A DNA stretch of 64,000 nucleotides from Luscinia megarhynchos (lineage: Eukaryota; Chordata; Aves; Passeriformes; Turdidae): the NCBI GenBank assembly GCA_034336665.1, contig JAPFBE010000003.1:33516360-33580359 (forward strand), given 5' to 3'. Of the stretch, positions 24,197-37,442 are shown in pieces. Below the pieces are notes generated by a model. That model was not told the origin of the DNA. It did not search any database and saw nothing but the letters and a program-made list of their open reading frames with translations. How positions within the stretch are numbered: the stretch's first letter is position 1; the number at the start of each line of letters is the position of its first letter. The position numbers and the translations under genes are program-made.

Positions 24197-26636
24197 GCAG
24201 GGCTCATCTTCTGTCACGTGGTTTTACACCTAATGGTCCTGATTTTCAGTTGGATTGCAAATATCTTGGGTTATAAATTTGTTGCCTATTCTTTTTCCAT
24301 TCTAGTTACTCTTCCAACAGGTGGTCTTGTGTGGGATTGGCTTCCCAGGAGCTCAGGCTTCTACTGCTGATTTTAGTAACCTCATTCTCTTTGTAGGTGA
24401 TTGTGCAAAAGGTGCTGCCGGATCACCTCACTCATCTGGACACTTAATCTACTAGCTCAAATCAAAGTTAGAATTATTTTATAACAATGTAAAAGTGCTT
24501 TAACTTTTAGTGAAATGTACAGTACCTTCGTTCACACTAAATACAGACTCCTACTAAATTGGCTCACTCAAGTCAGGGAACAGCCCTGTGGAGTAAGGTA
24601 CTTCTTGGCATGAGTAAAACTGTCACAGTCTGTCCCATTCTGGTGCCAGCTCCATTCTGGGTCTGTTCAGCTTTTATAATGAAATTCAAGTAGCAAGAAA
24701 GAGCTGAATGATCTGTATTCTTCATAAGGTCACAGATTTCTGGGATGCTCAGGATAGTCTCTATCTTGTGTCATCTTGTGTCATCTTTTCTCCTTATCAG
24801 AGGCCAGTCCAGCTATTCATAAGTTATAAATAATGTAAAATTATATAAAAATATTTCTGGCTTGAGTAATTTGTAGCACAGCCAAGCAAAACACTAGGGA
24901 TTGCATTGGAAGGAACATCTTTTATTTTTTGGCAGCACAAATGAAATAGCTGACCTAACAGAAAATATCTCTAATATATTTGGTTAAAATGTCCCAACTT
25001 TTGTCAAACATTTGTAAAAATATTGAACTTTAAGTTTACTCTTTACAACATCCTTGAAGGAACATGCTGCATTCTCCAAATTAGAGATACACTAACAGAC
25101 AGAGAAAGGACTTCTTTTTGTGGCCAAGGTGAAGGCTAAAGTAAATATTGATTACAGACAAGGTTTTATACACCAGGATTCAAAAGGAGTAAAAGAGGAA
25201 TTTTCTTCAACAGGAATATTAATTCTAATCCTCTTTCATCCTGTGTTTAGTTGCTTTATTTTATTTAATGTGTTTGAAAATAATAAGGGCTTTGTACGGG
25301 TTGCATAGTGAAGCTTTTAAATATCTACATGAAAAGCATGACCTTAAAAAAGAGGCAGGAGGGACAGAATAGGTGAATTGTTAACAGATGAATAATTGGT
25401 TTTGAGAAATGTCAACAGAGCCTGCTTGTCTACACTACAGCCATTCCAGGAGAGGTAAATAGAGGTAGTCTTTTTGCTGCAATTATATGTGTGACATTCA
25501 GAGGGATTCTTCTAATGACCCACATGCCTGGCATTACTTGGTCTACAGTGGGTTGGGGCCAAATTTGAATCCAGTAGCACACTGCATGATGACCAGGTTC
25601 TTAGTCAAGGAATATGTTTATTTAAAATAAAAGTAGCTCCAAATTAGGTTATTTTCTTAGTCTATGTATTGGACCAGTAGATAAGATCTTCAAATAAAGG
25701 GAAAAACCAGCAGAATGTTCACATGTGGTTTTATGAATATTTAGCACCTGGCTGATAATAGAAGGGTTAAGGACATTATCATCTGCAAATTTCTATTTGG
25801 AGGACCTTGTTATGAATAGGTTTGAAAAGACCTAACTTTGTAAGAAGAATTCAAGAGAATTCACTTTGTGAGCAGCCAGGATGGACAGAGAGTGGGAGAG
25901 GATGTGGGGTGTCTGTGTACAGTTACACAGGAGAAGGAGTGCTAGGATCCATGGTGTCCTTCACACAGTCCTTGCCTGATGCTGCCCTCCACTCTGCTCT
26001 TTCTCTCAGATTGAACCCCTCAGCTTTCTGTGCTGCACAGTTTTCTCTGCATAACAGAGCTTTTACTCATACTCAAAGCAGTAATAATCCAGTGGCTCAG
26101 CTATCACTCTATTAGTATTCCATTGATTATTGTTTCATTGAGAAACTGGACATTACTATTAGGACTTCTGTCCTATTTTATCACTTGAAGATTAACTTGT
26201 GACCTAAATTGAATCACTCAGTCATGCTGCAAACTACAGAGATCATCTTGTCTAGCTGAAGTACCTGTCACAAGCTTTTTAGATAAGAGACTTTATTTTA
26301 AAACAGGCATCAGGAGAAATTGACATGATTTAAAAGTCTGCCAGTGCTTCTTGCTAATTTCCCCAAAGTGTCACGAACATCTGAGTTCAGACAAAAGAGT
26401 CCAGGGTTACAGATTCAGGTGCTGCATTGTGTCTTTACCAAATATCCTCACAAACACCAGCCTGCAGTGCTCCATGTTTATATTTGCTCTCTTTCCTCTC
26501 ATCACCCGGTTCAATGCCCACCAGCAGTGTCCCATTTATCCCTCTTCTACATCTGCATTAGGAAAAGCAGAGATACTTCAAAAATGTCTTTTGACTATCA
26601 AATTAGGCCTCAAATCTCATGAGAACTCCAATTTCC

Positions 26637-26672
26637 AGATTACACAGGAGGTCCAGATTACATAGGAGGTCC
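26637..26672. repeat. Tandem duplication of an 18-bp unit
   Basis: The unit AGATTACACAGGAGGTCC (26637-26654) is followed by AGATTACATAGGAGGTCC (26655-26672), one transition apart. Confidence 0.9.
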
Positions 26673-27282
26673 CACTTGTAGGATTAAACTTTCTAGGAAG
26701 CAGACATCAAACAGCATGATATGAGAGATTTTCCTCACCCATGTGTCAGGACTATGACCCACATGAGTACTATTGTTAAAGACCTTTGTCCTGTAAATGT
26801 AGGCAGATATGTTTGGTAACAACCATGTCTGTACACAGCAGCCTGCATAGGAACAGAAACATCCCATTATTTTTATGCAGTACTCAACACAGAATCTTTC
26901 CATTACTTCTGTACCTCTGTAAGGAATTAACAATGGATTTACACAAGCAAGAAACTGACAGCTTTTTTGCTGCAATCACTGAGATTTTACAGCTGTGCAG
27001 CCAATGCAACTTTTGCCTTTTTACCAAATATTTCTGTCTGAGAGCACTACAGGATGAGTATTTTAACTGATATGAAGTGTGAGCTTTGCTTTTTGATTTC
27101 TTATTGATCACAGTCTAATTGTTGCAGTTATTTACATTGTTATGTTAGCTGGTGCAGTGTAAGAGTCCTGTTAGAGAAAACAGAATTATAAAAATAATCC
27201 TACCCATTTGGTACTAGAGATGCCATGTAGTTTTGCACTTTTGAATCTGTTTGCCATGTTCTTCAATTAATTCATTGATGCC

Positions 27283-27305
27283 TCTTGGGGATTCATCCCC
27301 CAAGA
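27283..27305. repeat. Inverted repeat, 10-bp stem with one bulge
   Basis: TCTTGGGGAT (27283-27292) pairs with ATCCCCCAAGA (27295-27305), leaving one extra C and a two-base TC loop. This is a tight hairpin in otherwise AT-rich DNA. Confidence 0.8.
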
Positions 27306-30300
27306 TCCTCTATTACTTTTACATAACTACACTAGGCACATAATGTTTGTCCTGGTATGATTCCCTTTTGCTTCTCAAACACATCTCTGCTTGATGCTGG
27401 CAGTGTGAAATGTTTGATGGGGTGGAATTTATAAACATTATCCTTTAGAACTTGCAAAAATGGATGAAACAAATAGTTCACTTTTTTCCTTACAGAAATG
27501 TTTCCAAGGCTAAAAATCTTTCATGGTATTTCTAGCTTTCTGTTTCCCAGAAAAATAAAAAAAATTGAAAATACTAGCTGTTACTGAAACAGCTTGTATT
27601 CTACTTCTATTTCACCAGTATTCATTATTTATCATTGTCTTCACAAAATTAGGCCAGCATGTTGCCATATTTGGACACAATTTTAAAGTAGCACTGAGCA
27701 TTAAAAAGAGGAGCATTATAAAACAAACCACATTTGAAACTACGACCTTTTGGTTTCTGGATTTGAAAAAGTGTTAAGAAAAATAATGGTGGTCAAGTAA
27801 CTCTGGAAATAGATTGAGGATTCTGGATTATTATGTTCATTTTAACTCCTGCAAATAATCAAGCTACACCTTGTGTTCATATTTGTGTGTTTTTAAAGGA
27901 AAGAAATGCAATTGCATAAAAACGTGCAGAAGACATATTAGAGTAGCTGCATAACTTTACTCCTGTTGGCAAGTGAACTGATTGTGAAGTGGGCAAAGTT
28001 ACAGAAGTGTCCAGAGGTGTGTTTTAGCAGATTGGGGATCTGTGAGTCATCCTCACTGCACATCAAAGTCAAATTGAGGTGTGCCCCAACTCTTTCCCTC
28101 TACGTCTGCATCACCCTATTTTTGATGAAAAAAGAAATGGGCAAGAGATTTCCCACTTAACTAACCCCCCTTCCCCCAAACATAGATAATGTGAGTGTGT
28201 TTTCTATAGAACAGTTCTGAACACTCACTGGCACTTAATAACTTGATGTTGGCCAATTAGAGTGACACAAGAGTCAATTGAGCATATATGTGCTTTAGCC
28301 CTGAGCTGAAGTCTTGAGCAACAAACAGAACTCGAGGGCTCTCAGGTTTTCCTTGGTTATTATTGTGGCTATTGTTTCAGAGGGTTATGGAAATCTGAGC
28401 TGCACTATCTTCCAGAGTCTCCAGGAAGCACAGCTGTACTTCACAGAGTTGTTTAAAGGATTCTGTATGAATTACAGCAAACCTCAGAAGTTGTCACAGA
28501 TAATTGACTGATCATCCCTTAGGGACTCTGGAAATATCACTGGGTAACTGTCCAGCAAAAATTTCTCAACTGAAGACTGTTTTATATGGTGTCCACCTCA
28601 GAGCTGATGCTGACAGGAAAGAGCAGGGTGAGAAGTGGCCATAGGTGTGCTGAGGGAGAGAGTATAACTGCCTGCTCTGGGCTGTGCCTGTCCCTCTGCC
28701 TGATCCTGCAGGAAGAATTTGTTCTTTGGGTCAAGCAATCGCTGTACATTCGGTTCTTAAGGATGACTAAGGAGGGAATAGATACATGAGGAAATGCAGA
28801 AATTTTACCAATGGTACCCACTGCCTGCCTACAAGATGAAAAGCTGGGTATTGATGCATGCTGGACTGAACACTGAAAAGATAGGGAAGACCACTGGAGA
28901 TAGGAAAGATGGGAAGGTCATAAGCTTGGCACTGAACTCAAATATTCAAACTGCCTCTGTCCATTATTTCATCTGGTCTTCTTTGATCAGAGAGCTCTCT
29001 CTCCAAAATTTTTTATAAATTTTTAGTGAATGTTTATGTGAAAGGGGTGCAGGTGTGTTGACCAAAGTGTGAGAATTTTGAAGGGAATCTTCGTTATTGT
29101 TCAGTCTTCTATGAAGAGTTTTTAGCGCACAGTTGGACATTTTGCTACAAAACATATATTCTGCTTTCGTATAGGGATATGTATGGAGTGGAAAATGTCT
29201 TTGTATGCAAGCCTTCCTTTGATAGTACGTTTACTTTTCCATTCTTTTGCCATTTTACTTCTACTGCTTTTTGACCCTGTCTGTGTTCCCCTGCTTAATA
29301 ATGTGCTAAATGTTTCTGTCTACTGCATCACTTGCAATGAGACCCTTCAGTAACATCCTATTAGACACCTTGCATGAATACCTAGAGATGAACAACAGAG
29401 ATAGCTGAAAGAGCACACAGGCAATTCCAAGACAGAAGTGATGTGTGACAAACTGTCTCCACTCTGCTTACATAATTGTCTGAATCCTGATTTAAGTTTC
29501 CCCTGCTGCCAGAAATGAATTATGCCATAGAATTTGTGCTCTTCTTATTTGAACTCTGGATTGTCATTAGTGATGATTTGTGCCAGATATCATTAAAATT
29601 ATGCATAAAAATATAAATGATCTGCAAAGCAATTACAAGCTTACAGTTCCAGACCATTTTTGGTCACTCCAAGCTCTCTGTGTTTTTAATGAGACTTTCA
29701 CATACAGAAAAAGAATTCAATTTTTTGATTCCTTGAAACTAATCTCAGGACATTTTTTCCAATTTATTTATTTTTAATTAAAAAATGGGCAGTTATTTAG
29801 GAGTTCAGTGTATACCAAGAGAATGTGGTGTCCCAGCACCTCAGCAAATCTGAGTCTGAGAGCAACTGAGGTTGAGTGTACTTGAAATACATGGCTCTTA
29901 CTGGAAATGGAAATAGCCAGTTCTTCTAAACACAGCAAACCTGAGCTGCTTGTTCATATGTTTTCTTTCTATGATGTATTTAATTCAGTAGAAATATGGT
30001 TGCTAGACTTGATTTTAAACAGGTATCATGTGGACAGATATTATACAATTTTTCTACAGAAGATCTTCTAATGCATCTCAGTTTGAATTTGTAAATCTGC
30101 CAAGTTTCACTCATTCAGAGAGAGGCTTCCTCATTTGGGATTAATTTTAAGACTCCCTTAAAAAGTGTCTCTGCTTGTGATGAAACATTTTGCTGTGTGT
30201 GAATGAGATGTATAAAACCTCATTCTAAAGGCCAAATTCATCTCTGGTGTAACTTCCAGGGAATTCCACAATGCTTTGAAATCTTCTTCATTCAGATGAT

Positions 30301-30789
30301 CACAGCTCAAGAAGCGTGAACACATCTTCAACTTGATCCCTGTGCATTTTGCACAGAGTGCCACTCATATAGTGGTTTTCTGAAATGTTCATTTAGAGTG
30401 AGAGATGAGGTAGTCACAGATCATTTTCATTTTAGCCTAAGCCAGGATGAAAACTCTACTGATGAGGTGAATTTGACATACAGCTTAGCTATACATACAT
30501 AAGAATAATATCCACTTTACAACATATATAAACATACTTAAAATAGTAAAACTTCCCATTTTTCTTTGTTCCTTTCTCCAACATAAGCATATTAAGAAAG
30601 CAGTGAAAGCAAGTAGCTAGTGAAAGGAGCTGCCACTGGTGTAATGCCATTATATATACATATATCATAACTAAGACATCCACCTGCCTTTTTGAACACA
30701 ATAAACGATCAGCAGCAAAACCAAACAGAAAACAAAAATAATAAAAAAAAGCCCCAAACAAGTCATGTTTGCTGATAATATTATTCAAG

Positions 30790-31570
30790 ACTAAAGATTC
30801 CTTTTGTCTTCCGTGTGATACTAAAAAACTCTCAGGCTGATAAAATCAGCAAGGACAGGGCAATTGTCATTGCTCATTTTATGACCTGCGGCATTGCTCC
30901 AGTGCCTCAGACTGCCTTGGCACCATTAGTCCCTTGACTGCTTCTGCTGATCTTAAAGAGGCTTTTGTTGGTAATCAGTACAGACTCTGGAATCCCAGGA
31001 CACCACTGCTAGTTATGCTGAGCTAAAATCATAAGGAGTGCAAGCAATAACAAGCACCAAGGCCTGTGCTGACCCTTAGCAGCTGTTTATATCCAATCAT
31101 AACTGAGCAAATGACTTTCCAAACGAAAAGGCATGTTTTTGGAACTGATAATAAATCAATCTTTAAAGAATGAGAAATACTTATTAGTTTTATTCTCTGC
31201 TAGGTTGTAAAAAAACCAAATAAGAACCCCTGCCTTAGAGCCAGACGGCTTTCACATATACAGAGAGATTTAAAGGGGTTGCACATCAAAAGGGGGCATT
31301 TTTAATAGTGCTCACATGACAGAAGAACACTACTGCATTTCTGAAAGTGATACACTCCAGCTTAATGAAAGGTAACTTACAGAAAACCAACTAAATTGCC
31401 ACCAAATCTCTGGCAATTAGTAAAAATAAAACTTTCAAGTTCTTAACGGGGCAAAGGCATAATAAATAACATAATTCTGATAGTGTGAATTTCAGTGTCG
31501 AGGATAACATACTAAAGCTGTTCTTACTTCAAAAAGTTTGATGGTAATTAATAACAGAAGAGGTTTTTAT
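30790..31570. other. Candidate conserved non-coding element(s)
   Basis: The interval has balanced, complex sequence with no recognisable repeat. It carries many short AT-rich transcription-factor-like words, including TAATTA (about 31548), GCAATTAG, several ATAATAAATAA-type words and AATAACAAGCACC. Scattered CpGs survive (for example CTGCGGC near 30885, AGACGGC near 31245, TTAACGGGG near 31445, TGTCGAGG near 31498). The texture is like vertebrate developmental enhancers, but without an alignment this stays an inference. Confidence 0.3.
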
Positions 31571-34500
31571 GGCTGCAGGCCAGAGAAGGTAACAGTGCCT
31601 GCATGAAGGGAGAGAGGACGTGCTGCTTCAGTGCCAGGAGCCCTGAGCTGGTCCTGCTCCCTGCCCCTCTGGCAAGCCTTGGTGGGAATTTGGCTCCTGT
31701 GCCTGCCCAGCAGCAGAGCTGCTGACAGGCTCAAAGCCTCCTTCCTGAGCTGATGCACCAAGGGTGATTCTGGTGGGTGGGGAAGTGGGTGACAGTCATG
31801 TGTGAAGCTCTGATGATGGTAACCCTTTCCTGCTGGACTTTATATTTAATATTTGCAGAAATAGCTACTCGTCTCCTCTTTCTCTTCCCCTGCACCAGCT
31901 TTGTTATTTAATGGAGCTTATCAGGAACAGAGTGGAGGCAGGATTCCTCTGTCTGAATTGGGTGTTTACCCAATCTGAGCTGGCCAGCTCTTCCGAGAAC
32001 AATTTGTCTCACCCCCAAGATGACAATCTGTTCAAATGAGCTGCACAATGGAAGTACCTTTTGCTGACCTTAAAGGTAGCTGGTGACACCTATCCCAGGC
32101 AGAGAGATCCGTATGGCAGGCAGCTTGAGCTTAGGTGAAAAAAAAAAAACCCACCCTCTAAAAGCCATTCTCATATTTTCCTTTTGTTGGTTATGAATCC
32201 TGGGTCAGGAAAAGGTTGAGAATATTAGACCAAGATGAGCAATATCATGTTTGTAGCCATGGTGTTGTTTTGAACTTTTGCAGACAACTACCACACCCCT
32301 CTGATGTTTTCTTCATAACATACCAACTGCTGTGAGATTGGCACAACAGTGTAATATTAATAGAAGAAATCTGGTTTGAATAACCTTAAAGTCAATGTTC
32401 TTGTAAATCTAATAAGTACTTGGATATTGGCATGCTAGTCCCCATCTGCAGGATTTAAAAATCTGAAATTCATTTAAGTCTTATAATTAATAAACAAAAA
32501 TCCTCAGACATTATTAGTTACACTATATTTTTATGATGCTATCCCTAAAAGGATATTGAAGTGCTTCGAAAGTGGCCAGATCCCCTGCTATAATGTAAGA
32601 GAATGTTTTTCATCACCACTCCAAAGAAATTAGTGATACAGGCTAAACTTTTAAATGCTTGGATATTTCCTAAGGACCATTCATGAGCTGATTGTAGGGC
32701 ATGAAAAGAAGAGAGACACCATGGCAGTAGTACAGGAAGAGCTGCCTAGTCTGCAGGTTCAGTGCTGGGGACAGAACGTAGGGCCATGCTTGCAGCTGGA
32801 GTCTGAGCATGCAAAAGCTGCTTCAGGGGTGAGCTGGCAGGTGCTTTCAGAGAGCCATTTAGCAAAGCAGCCATGAAATGTGTGCTGGCCTGAGCTGGCT
32901 GGTAGAAGAGGTGAGGCAGGGGTAGGGAGCAACATCGGAGACTCCAGTGGAGTCAGTGAGGAGAGTGGGCACATTTGCTTTCTTCCTGGCACAATTTGCT
33001 GTGGCCACTGCCAGGTGCCCAGTAATAATTAGGATATGCTGCTTGGCAAATGGAGTAGGCTAATGATGAGATGAAGCAGATGCTAATAAGATTAGCAGGA
33101 GTACAGTTTTTCTGCCAGCAGAGTAGCAAAATGCAATAAGAAGGTGAGGGTCTGGGGAGGTGCCCAGCTGACCTCTCAGAAGGCCTTTGTTCCCAAAAGC
33201 AAGATACTAATTTAGAGGGCTGTGTGGGGGAGATGTGCTGCCCTGCAGTAACCTGCATCCCTCTCATCAGGAGACTGCAGAACAAATGTGTTTTCTCTGA
33301 CAGGGATGAGCACCTCCCATCTACCCAAGGTAACTGGTAAAAGTCAGACATGTGGTAGCCATAGGAATATTTGGTATTCCAGTTAAACTACTCAGGAAAC
33401 ACAAGGGGTTCATGTGGTTTTTTCCAATCATTTGTGCTATTGTACATGCAATATAGGGACTGAACCCTCCCAACATAAAAAACAATAATGTTCACAAATG
33501 GGTATTTTCTAAGAACTTTCCAAAATTTATTGAGAGTCAGACTGAAGACCCTTGTGGGTGGCCAAAGACACATTTGAAAGATGCAAATAGGTTAGGCAAA
33601 TGAGAGGTACTGCTGTACTGTCATTTGATTTTGACAATTCCTGCTGATATTTTCTTCCTCAAAAAATCCTGAAATAGTCTGTGAGGTCCAACAGCTTATT
33701 TTTGGGTATATATATAAAAAAAACAAAACCTCAAACACATGCAGGATTTTCCTATTTGGATATTTTCCTAAATTTTGTAGAAATAACAGCAAAACCACTG
33801 TTTTACTGCAGGACCTCTGGAGTCAGGCCTTAGGATATTGAGGATTTGGGAGGCTGCTGTAGGAGTACATTTACTAAATTTCTCTTATCTTTTATGAAGG
33901 CATCTGCATATATTACTGCATTGACTTTCTGTTCACACCTTCAGATTCCACTTCCAGATGTTCCTAAACATCTACTAATGACTTTGATGCTTGATTAGGT
34001 GATTCAGGCCTAACATAGGAACTTTTTGAAAGTGTATTCAAGATACTCTTGCCTAATTCCAGAACCACCCAGAACCTCTAGGAATTTCTTTGTTTGAATG
34101 GAGAGGTTCCCAGAGCCCAGAATAATGCTTTTCTATGTTTTCAGACCTGACTTGATCTTGTCAGGCTCATCAGTTGCTATCCTGCATCTGCTTCATCCTA
34201 CCCAGCTGCCAGAAAGGACTTTTTCCAGTCTCAGTTCCCTTGAGCACTCGAGATGTTCGATAGTGATCTTACAGCTCTCTTGGAGACAGCTCTTAACACA
34301 GCACAGTGGTAGCTGCTGCTTTCTTTACAAAACCAGCTGGAAGATGAAATGCTAGGGATCTAATTTTGAAATAGTGTTTACCTGAGAACCACAAAAATTT
34401 GACAGTCCTCTTCTTTTGCCTATAGGAACACCTACTTCTCAGAAAAATACCCCAATCATCAAATTATGGAGTTTGAGAAAGCAGTTTTCATTCCAATGCT

Positions 34501-34933
34501 TGAAGAAAATTTCAATTTTAAAAGTGAAAAGAAATAAATTGGCACTGGGGTATTAAATTCTATGCCTGGAAAGACACTCCAGCATGTTTCAACACCATTG
34601 TGTGGACTTTACAGCAGCCAGCCTTTAGCAGCTATAGATACACTTGTGCATTCTGCATCCCATCACTTTAGTCAGTGTCCAAAAAATACTGTGACTCCAA
34701 AAAAAGACCATTACTGCTTTTAACCTCAAATGTTTCAGGAGTGCAAGAGCTGTTGCAGGCTGCTGGCCCTGAATTTTCCTTAGCTGTTTTGCAATCTCAC
34801 CTTTTGGGATGGAGTAGTGTGTATGTTTCTTGCACGCTTCCCTCTGGGATCTATATCAGATTTTAAACTATCCCTGGTGAGCACCATGGATTGACAAATG
34901 TTTTTGAAGTGCTTCCTGTGTTAAGTTTCTGCC
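31571..34933. other. Unique sequence with a GC-richer patch
   Basis: The first part (about 31571-31800 and 32700-33350) is GC-richer than its surroundings and rich in CTGCC/GGCAG words. The 132-codon minus-strand frame at 32953-33351 lies there and is not recognised. I see no exon with paired splice signals and no promoter-like CpG island. Confidence 0.5.
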
Positions 34934-35027
34934 AGAACTGATTCTACCTGAATAAGATTATCCAAGGGGAGGGTGCTATCAGTTACTGAATTCTGCAGGA
35001 GGAGCTGATAGCTTGTAATCTCCTTCC
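34934..35027 (+). repeat. Dispersed inverted repeat, left copy
   Basis: This 94-bp segment, from AGAACTGATTC to TCTCCTTCC, is about 91% identical to the reverse complement of 37350-37442. Most differences are transitions, with one 1-bp gap. It also contains its own inverted repeat, GCTATCAG (34975-34982) with CTGATAGC (35005-35012). Homology stops abruptly at both ends. I do not recognise the family; it may be a short non-autonomous transposon, a terminal inverted repeat, or a local inverted duplication. Confidence 0.85.
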
Positions 35028-37349
35028 AGCTGAGGAGTTTGAGAGTCTTGCAAGATATATATGATTGCTAATGGTCCAGGGGACAGTGACAACTTCAGTG
35101 GGATAAGCAGGATTTAAACTGGTGAAGCAGCAGTGGGACTGTAGAACACATCTTTCTACTTATGATTGTAAATGTTATTTTGGTTCATCTACTATTGTTT
35201 CTTCTTTTGTTTTCCCTCGATTTCACTTGTAAAAATCGAGGATTTGTCAGGATGGCTGACCAAAAGTGAGGCTCTAGGTGAACTAAATATAAAAATTCTG
35301 TGCGTTAATTTTACTGAAAATATTAAGAATTGAAATATGTTTCCATATCACTCAGACCTTGTTTTGAATAGTGTGGGGGTTTTTTGAAAGTTACATTATA
35401 TTGATCAGTCAAGGTGGCAACGGATGTTTCCTGTGAGTTACAAAAGTGCATTTGTCTGGCTCTCACTGGGTATGGGCTCACCATCAGGGTCTGACAGGGC
35501 TGAGTGGTGTGATGAAGTGGCTCTGGAGGAGAGGAGGAGGGGCTGAGCTCTCCACAGTAATGCTCTCATCCTGGGACCAAGACCAGGCTGCCCACCCAGA
35601 GATGATGCCACTGTCTCTTGGGACAAAACTGGTACCATGAAGAGTGATGGAAGCTGTACTTTTCTTTCTTCAGACACTGATGCTGCTTGCTACCTTTGGC
35701 AGCAAGGCTCACAAATTTTGATATGGAGGTGGACCAAAGGAGGTTTAACAACTTCCAGGGAGTCCACGGCAAAGTAAAAAAGAATATAATTTACTCAGGC
35801 TTCTTTACTTTATGCTGTGTGTCTTTATTCTCATTCCCATCATATCTAGGTAATAAACCCTGTTTTCTGTTTCATTCAGCTATGATCTTTTTCTTGTAAA
35901 TAAATGAATTATATGAACGAGCTTGAAGACAAATTCTAAAATATTAAAAGCTGTCCTTCTTCTCAAATCTAACTCTTATGTTAGTTGTTTACATACATAA
36001 TTTAATAACATGCACATATTTTTTATATATTATTCTGACAGTAGTAAATGAAACCAGATTCAGTAAAAATATTCTGGTAGACAGAATCTCAAAGTACACA
36101 TTTGCATTGGTAAGGTACTAGTGTGTATTTTGTAGAGCTTATATTGCTACTCGTTGTGGTTAGTGGTTAGCATGACTATCATGTTTTTGCAGTATTACGT
36201 ATCCGAGAAAATGTAATTTTTTTCTATTCCTTTTAAAATCAAATTACAATGTGACATTCAATAAAATATCTTTTGTGCAGCTAATAAAAATGAGATCCCA
36301 TCTCACTGCTTTGACAAATAAACCACACAAGTCAAAATACTGCCTCTGATACAGTTTATAGCTTAAGCTTTCATGTCAGCCTTTCCTATAAAAAAGCCCC
36401 ATTATTTATTAATAGCCTTCTATGTCTTAAAAGTTTCTTTTTCTTGTGTGGAGAAAAAATCATTTGCCTTTTAATGGGGTGTCAGATTTGTTTTCCAAAC
36501 CTTCTAAAAGGTTATCGTTGTTACATATGGACAAGTGCTTTTTTCAGAATCAATGTAAACTCTGTTACCAGGGTAATTTACTGCAGTCCCCTGGTAGCTG
36601 TACGGAAAACTTAATTTCACCATTTTGCAAAGTGGAGGGGTGGGACTCTTTCCTTGTGGTTAACTATTTTCACATGGAGTGAAAAGAAAATGCATGCTTC
36701 TAGCACATACTAAATAACTGATGGTCTCTTACCCTCTGTTTGAGTTCAGGGCACACTGGCAGTCTGGTAGGGTTCATGGCATAGAAGGGTGACTGACCCA
36801 ATTAGATATACCATAAAGCCTTTTGGCAATTAACTCCCAACTAACCAAAAGATTCAGGCTGATACTAAGAGTGGATGATAAAAGCTTGTTAAATTTCTGT
36901 CCATTACTTGCAGACATGCACACACAAATATCTGAGTCACATTTTTGATTACAGAGAAGTCTGTACAGGAGGGAAGAATATTCTGTGAAAGATCCAGAGG
37001 TGTCAGCTTTGAGTCTGTCTTGAAGTCAGAGTTGAGAAATGACATGAAACACAAGAAAATATCGAGTTCAGGATTGTGCATTTCATTAGAGCTGGAATTA
37101 GCAGCTGTGGTACTTTATTTTGAAAAAGGCAATAATAGCAGCATTTTTTTCTCTAATGAACACTACCTAAACAACCTTCCAAAACCGGAAAGCAATAGCA
37201 ACTACTTACAACCTTAGCAGCAATTTTTAGATTAAATTAATTATCTTTTACTAGTAATTTCTATTAACAATGTATTTAGAGGTGCTGCCTACATCTACAC
37301 ACTGAAAAGTGGGTTTCAAAAAAGACTTCAAAAAGCAGGTTTCAAAAGA
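35028..37349. other. Sequence between the inverted copies
   Basis: AT-rich sequence of about 2.3 kb with no transposase-like frame; the longest open frames are under 95 codons. It contains a perfect 9-bp-stem hairpin at 35215-35241. A stretch with surviving CpGs and complex sequence at about 36130-36430 could be conserved non-coding DNA. Confidence 0.5.
35215..35241. repeat. Perfect inverted repeat, 9-bp arms
   Basis: CCTCGATTT (35215-35223) and AAATCGAGG (35233-35241) are exact reverse complements around a 9-nt loop. Each arm retains a CpG, which is uncommon in this CpG-poor window. Confidence 0.85.
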
Positions 37350-37442
37350 GGAAGGAGGTTACAAGTTATCAGCTCCTCCTGCAGAATTCAGTAACTGATA
37401 GCACCTACCCTTGGATAATCTTATTTAGATAGAACCAGCTCT
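37350..37442 (-). repeat. Dispersed inverted repeat, right copy
   Basis: This 93-bp segment, from GGAAGGAGG to AGAACCAGCTCT, is the opposite-orientation partner of 34934-35027. The internal hairpin is retained with one mismatch. Seven substitutions and one 1-bp gap separate the copies by my count. No target-site duplication was evident at the outer edges. Confidence 0.85.

Larger units (their letters stand above)
24197..30789. other. Unique non-coding sequence
   Basis: No gene or clear transposon. The interval includes an 18-bp tandem duplication (26637-26672) and an inverted repeat (27283-27305). Open frames are all under 110 codons and unrecognised. A short GAGATCATCTTGTCTAG stretch near 26241 faintly recalls CR1 but cannot be extended. 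Confidence 0.55.

Noticed and set aside
26230..26270. GAGATCATCTTGTCTAG resembling a CR1 3' piece
   Set aside because: Match is under 20 bp and does not extend on either side.
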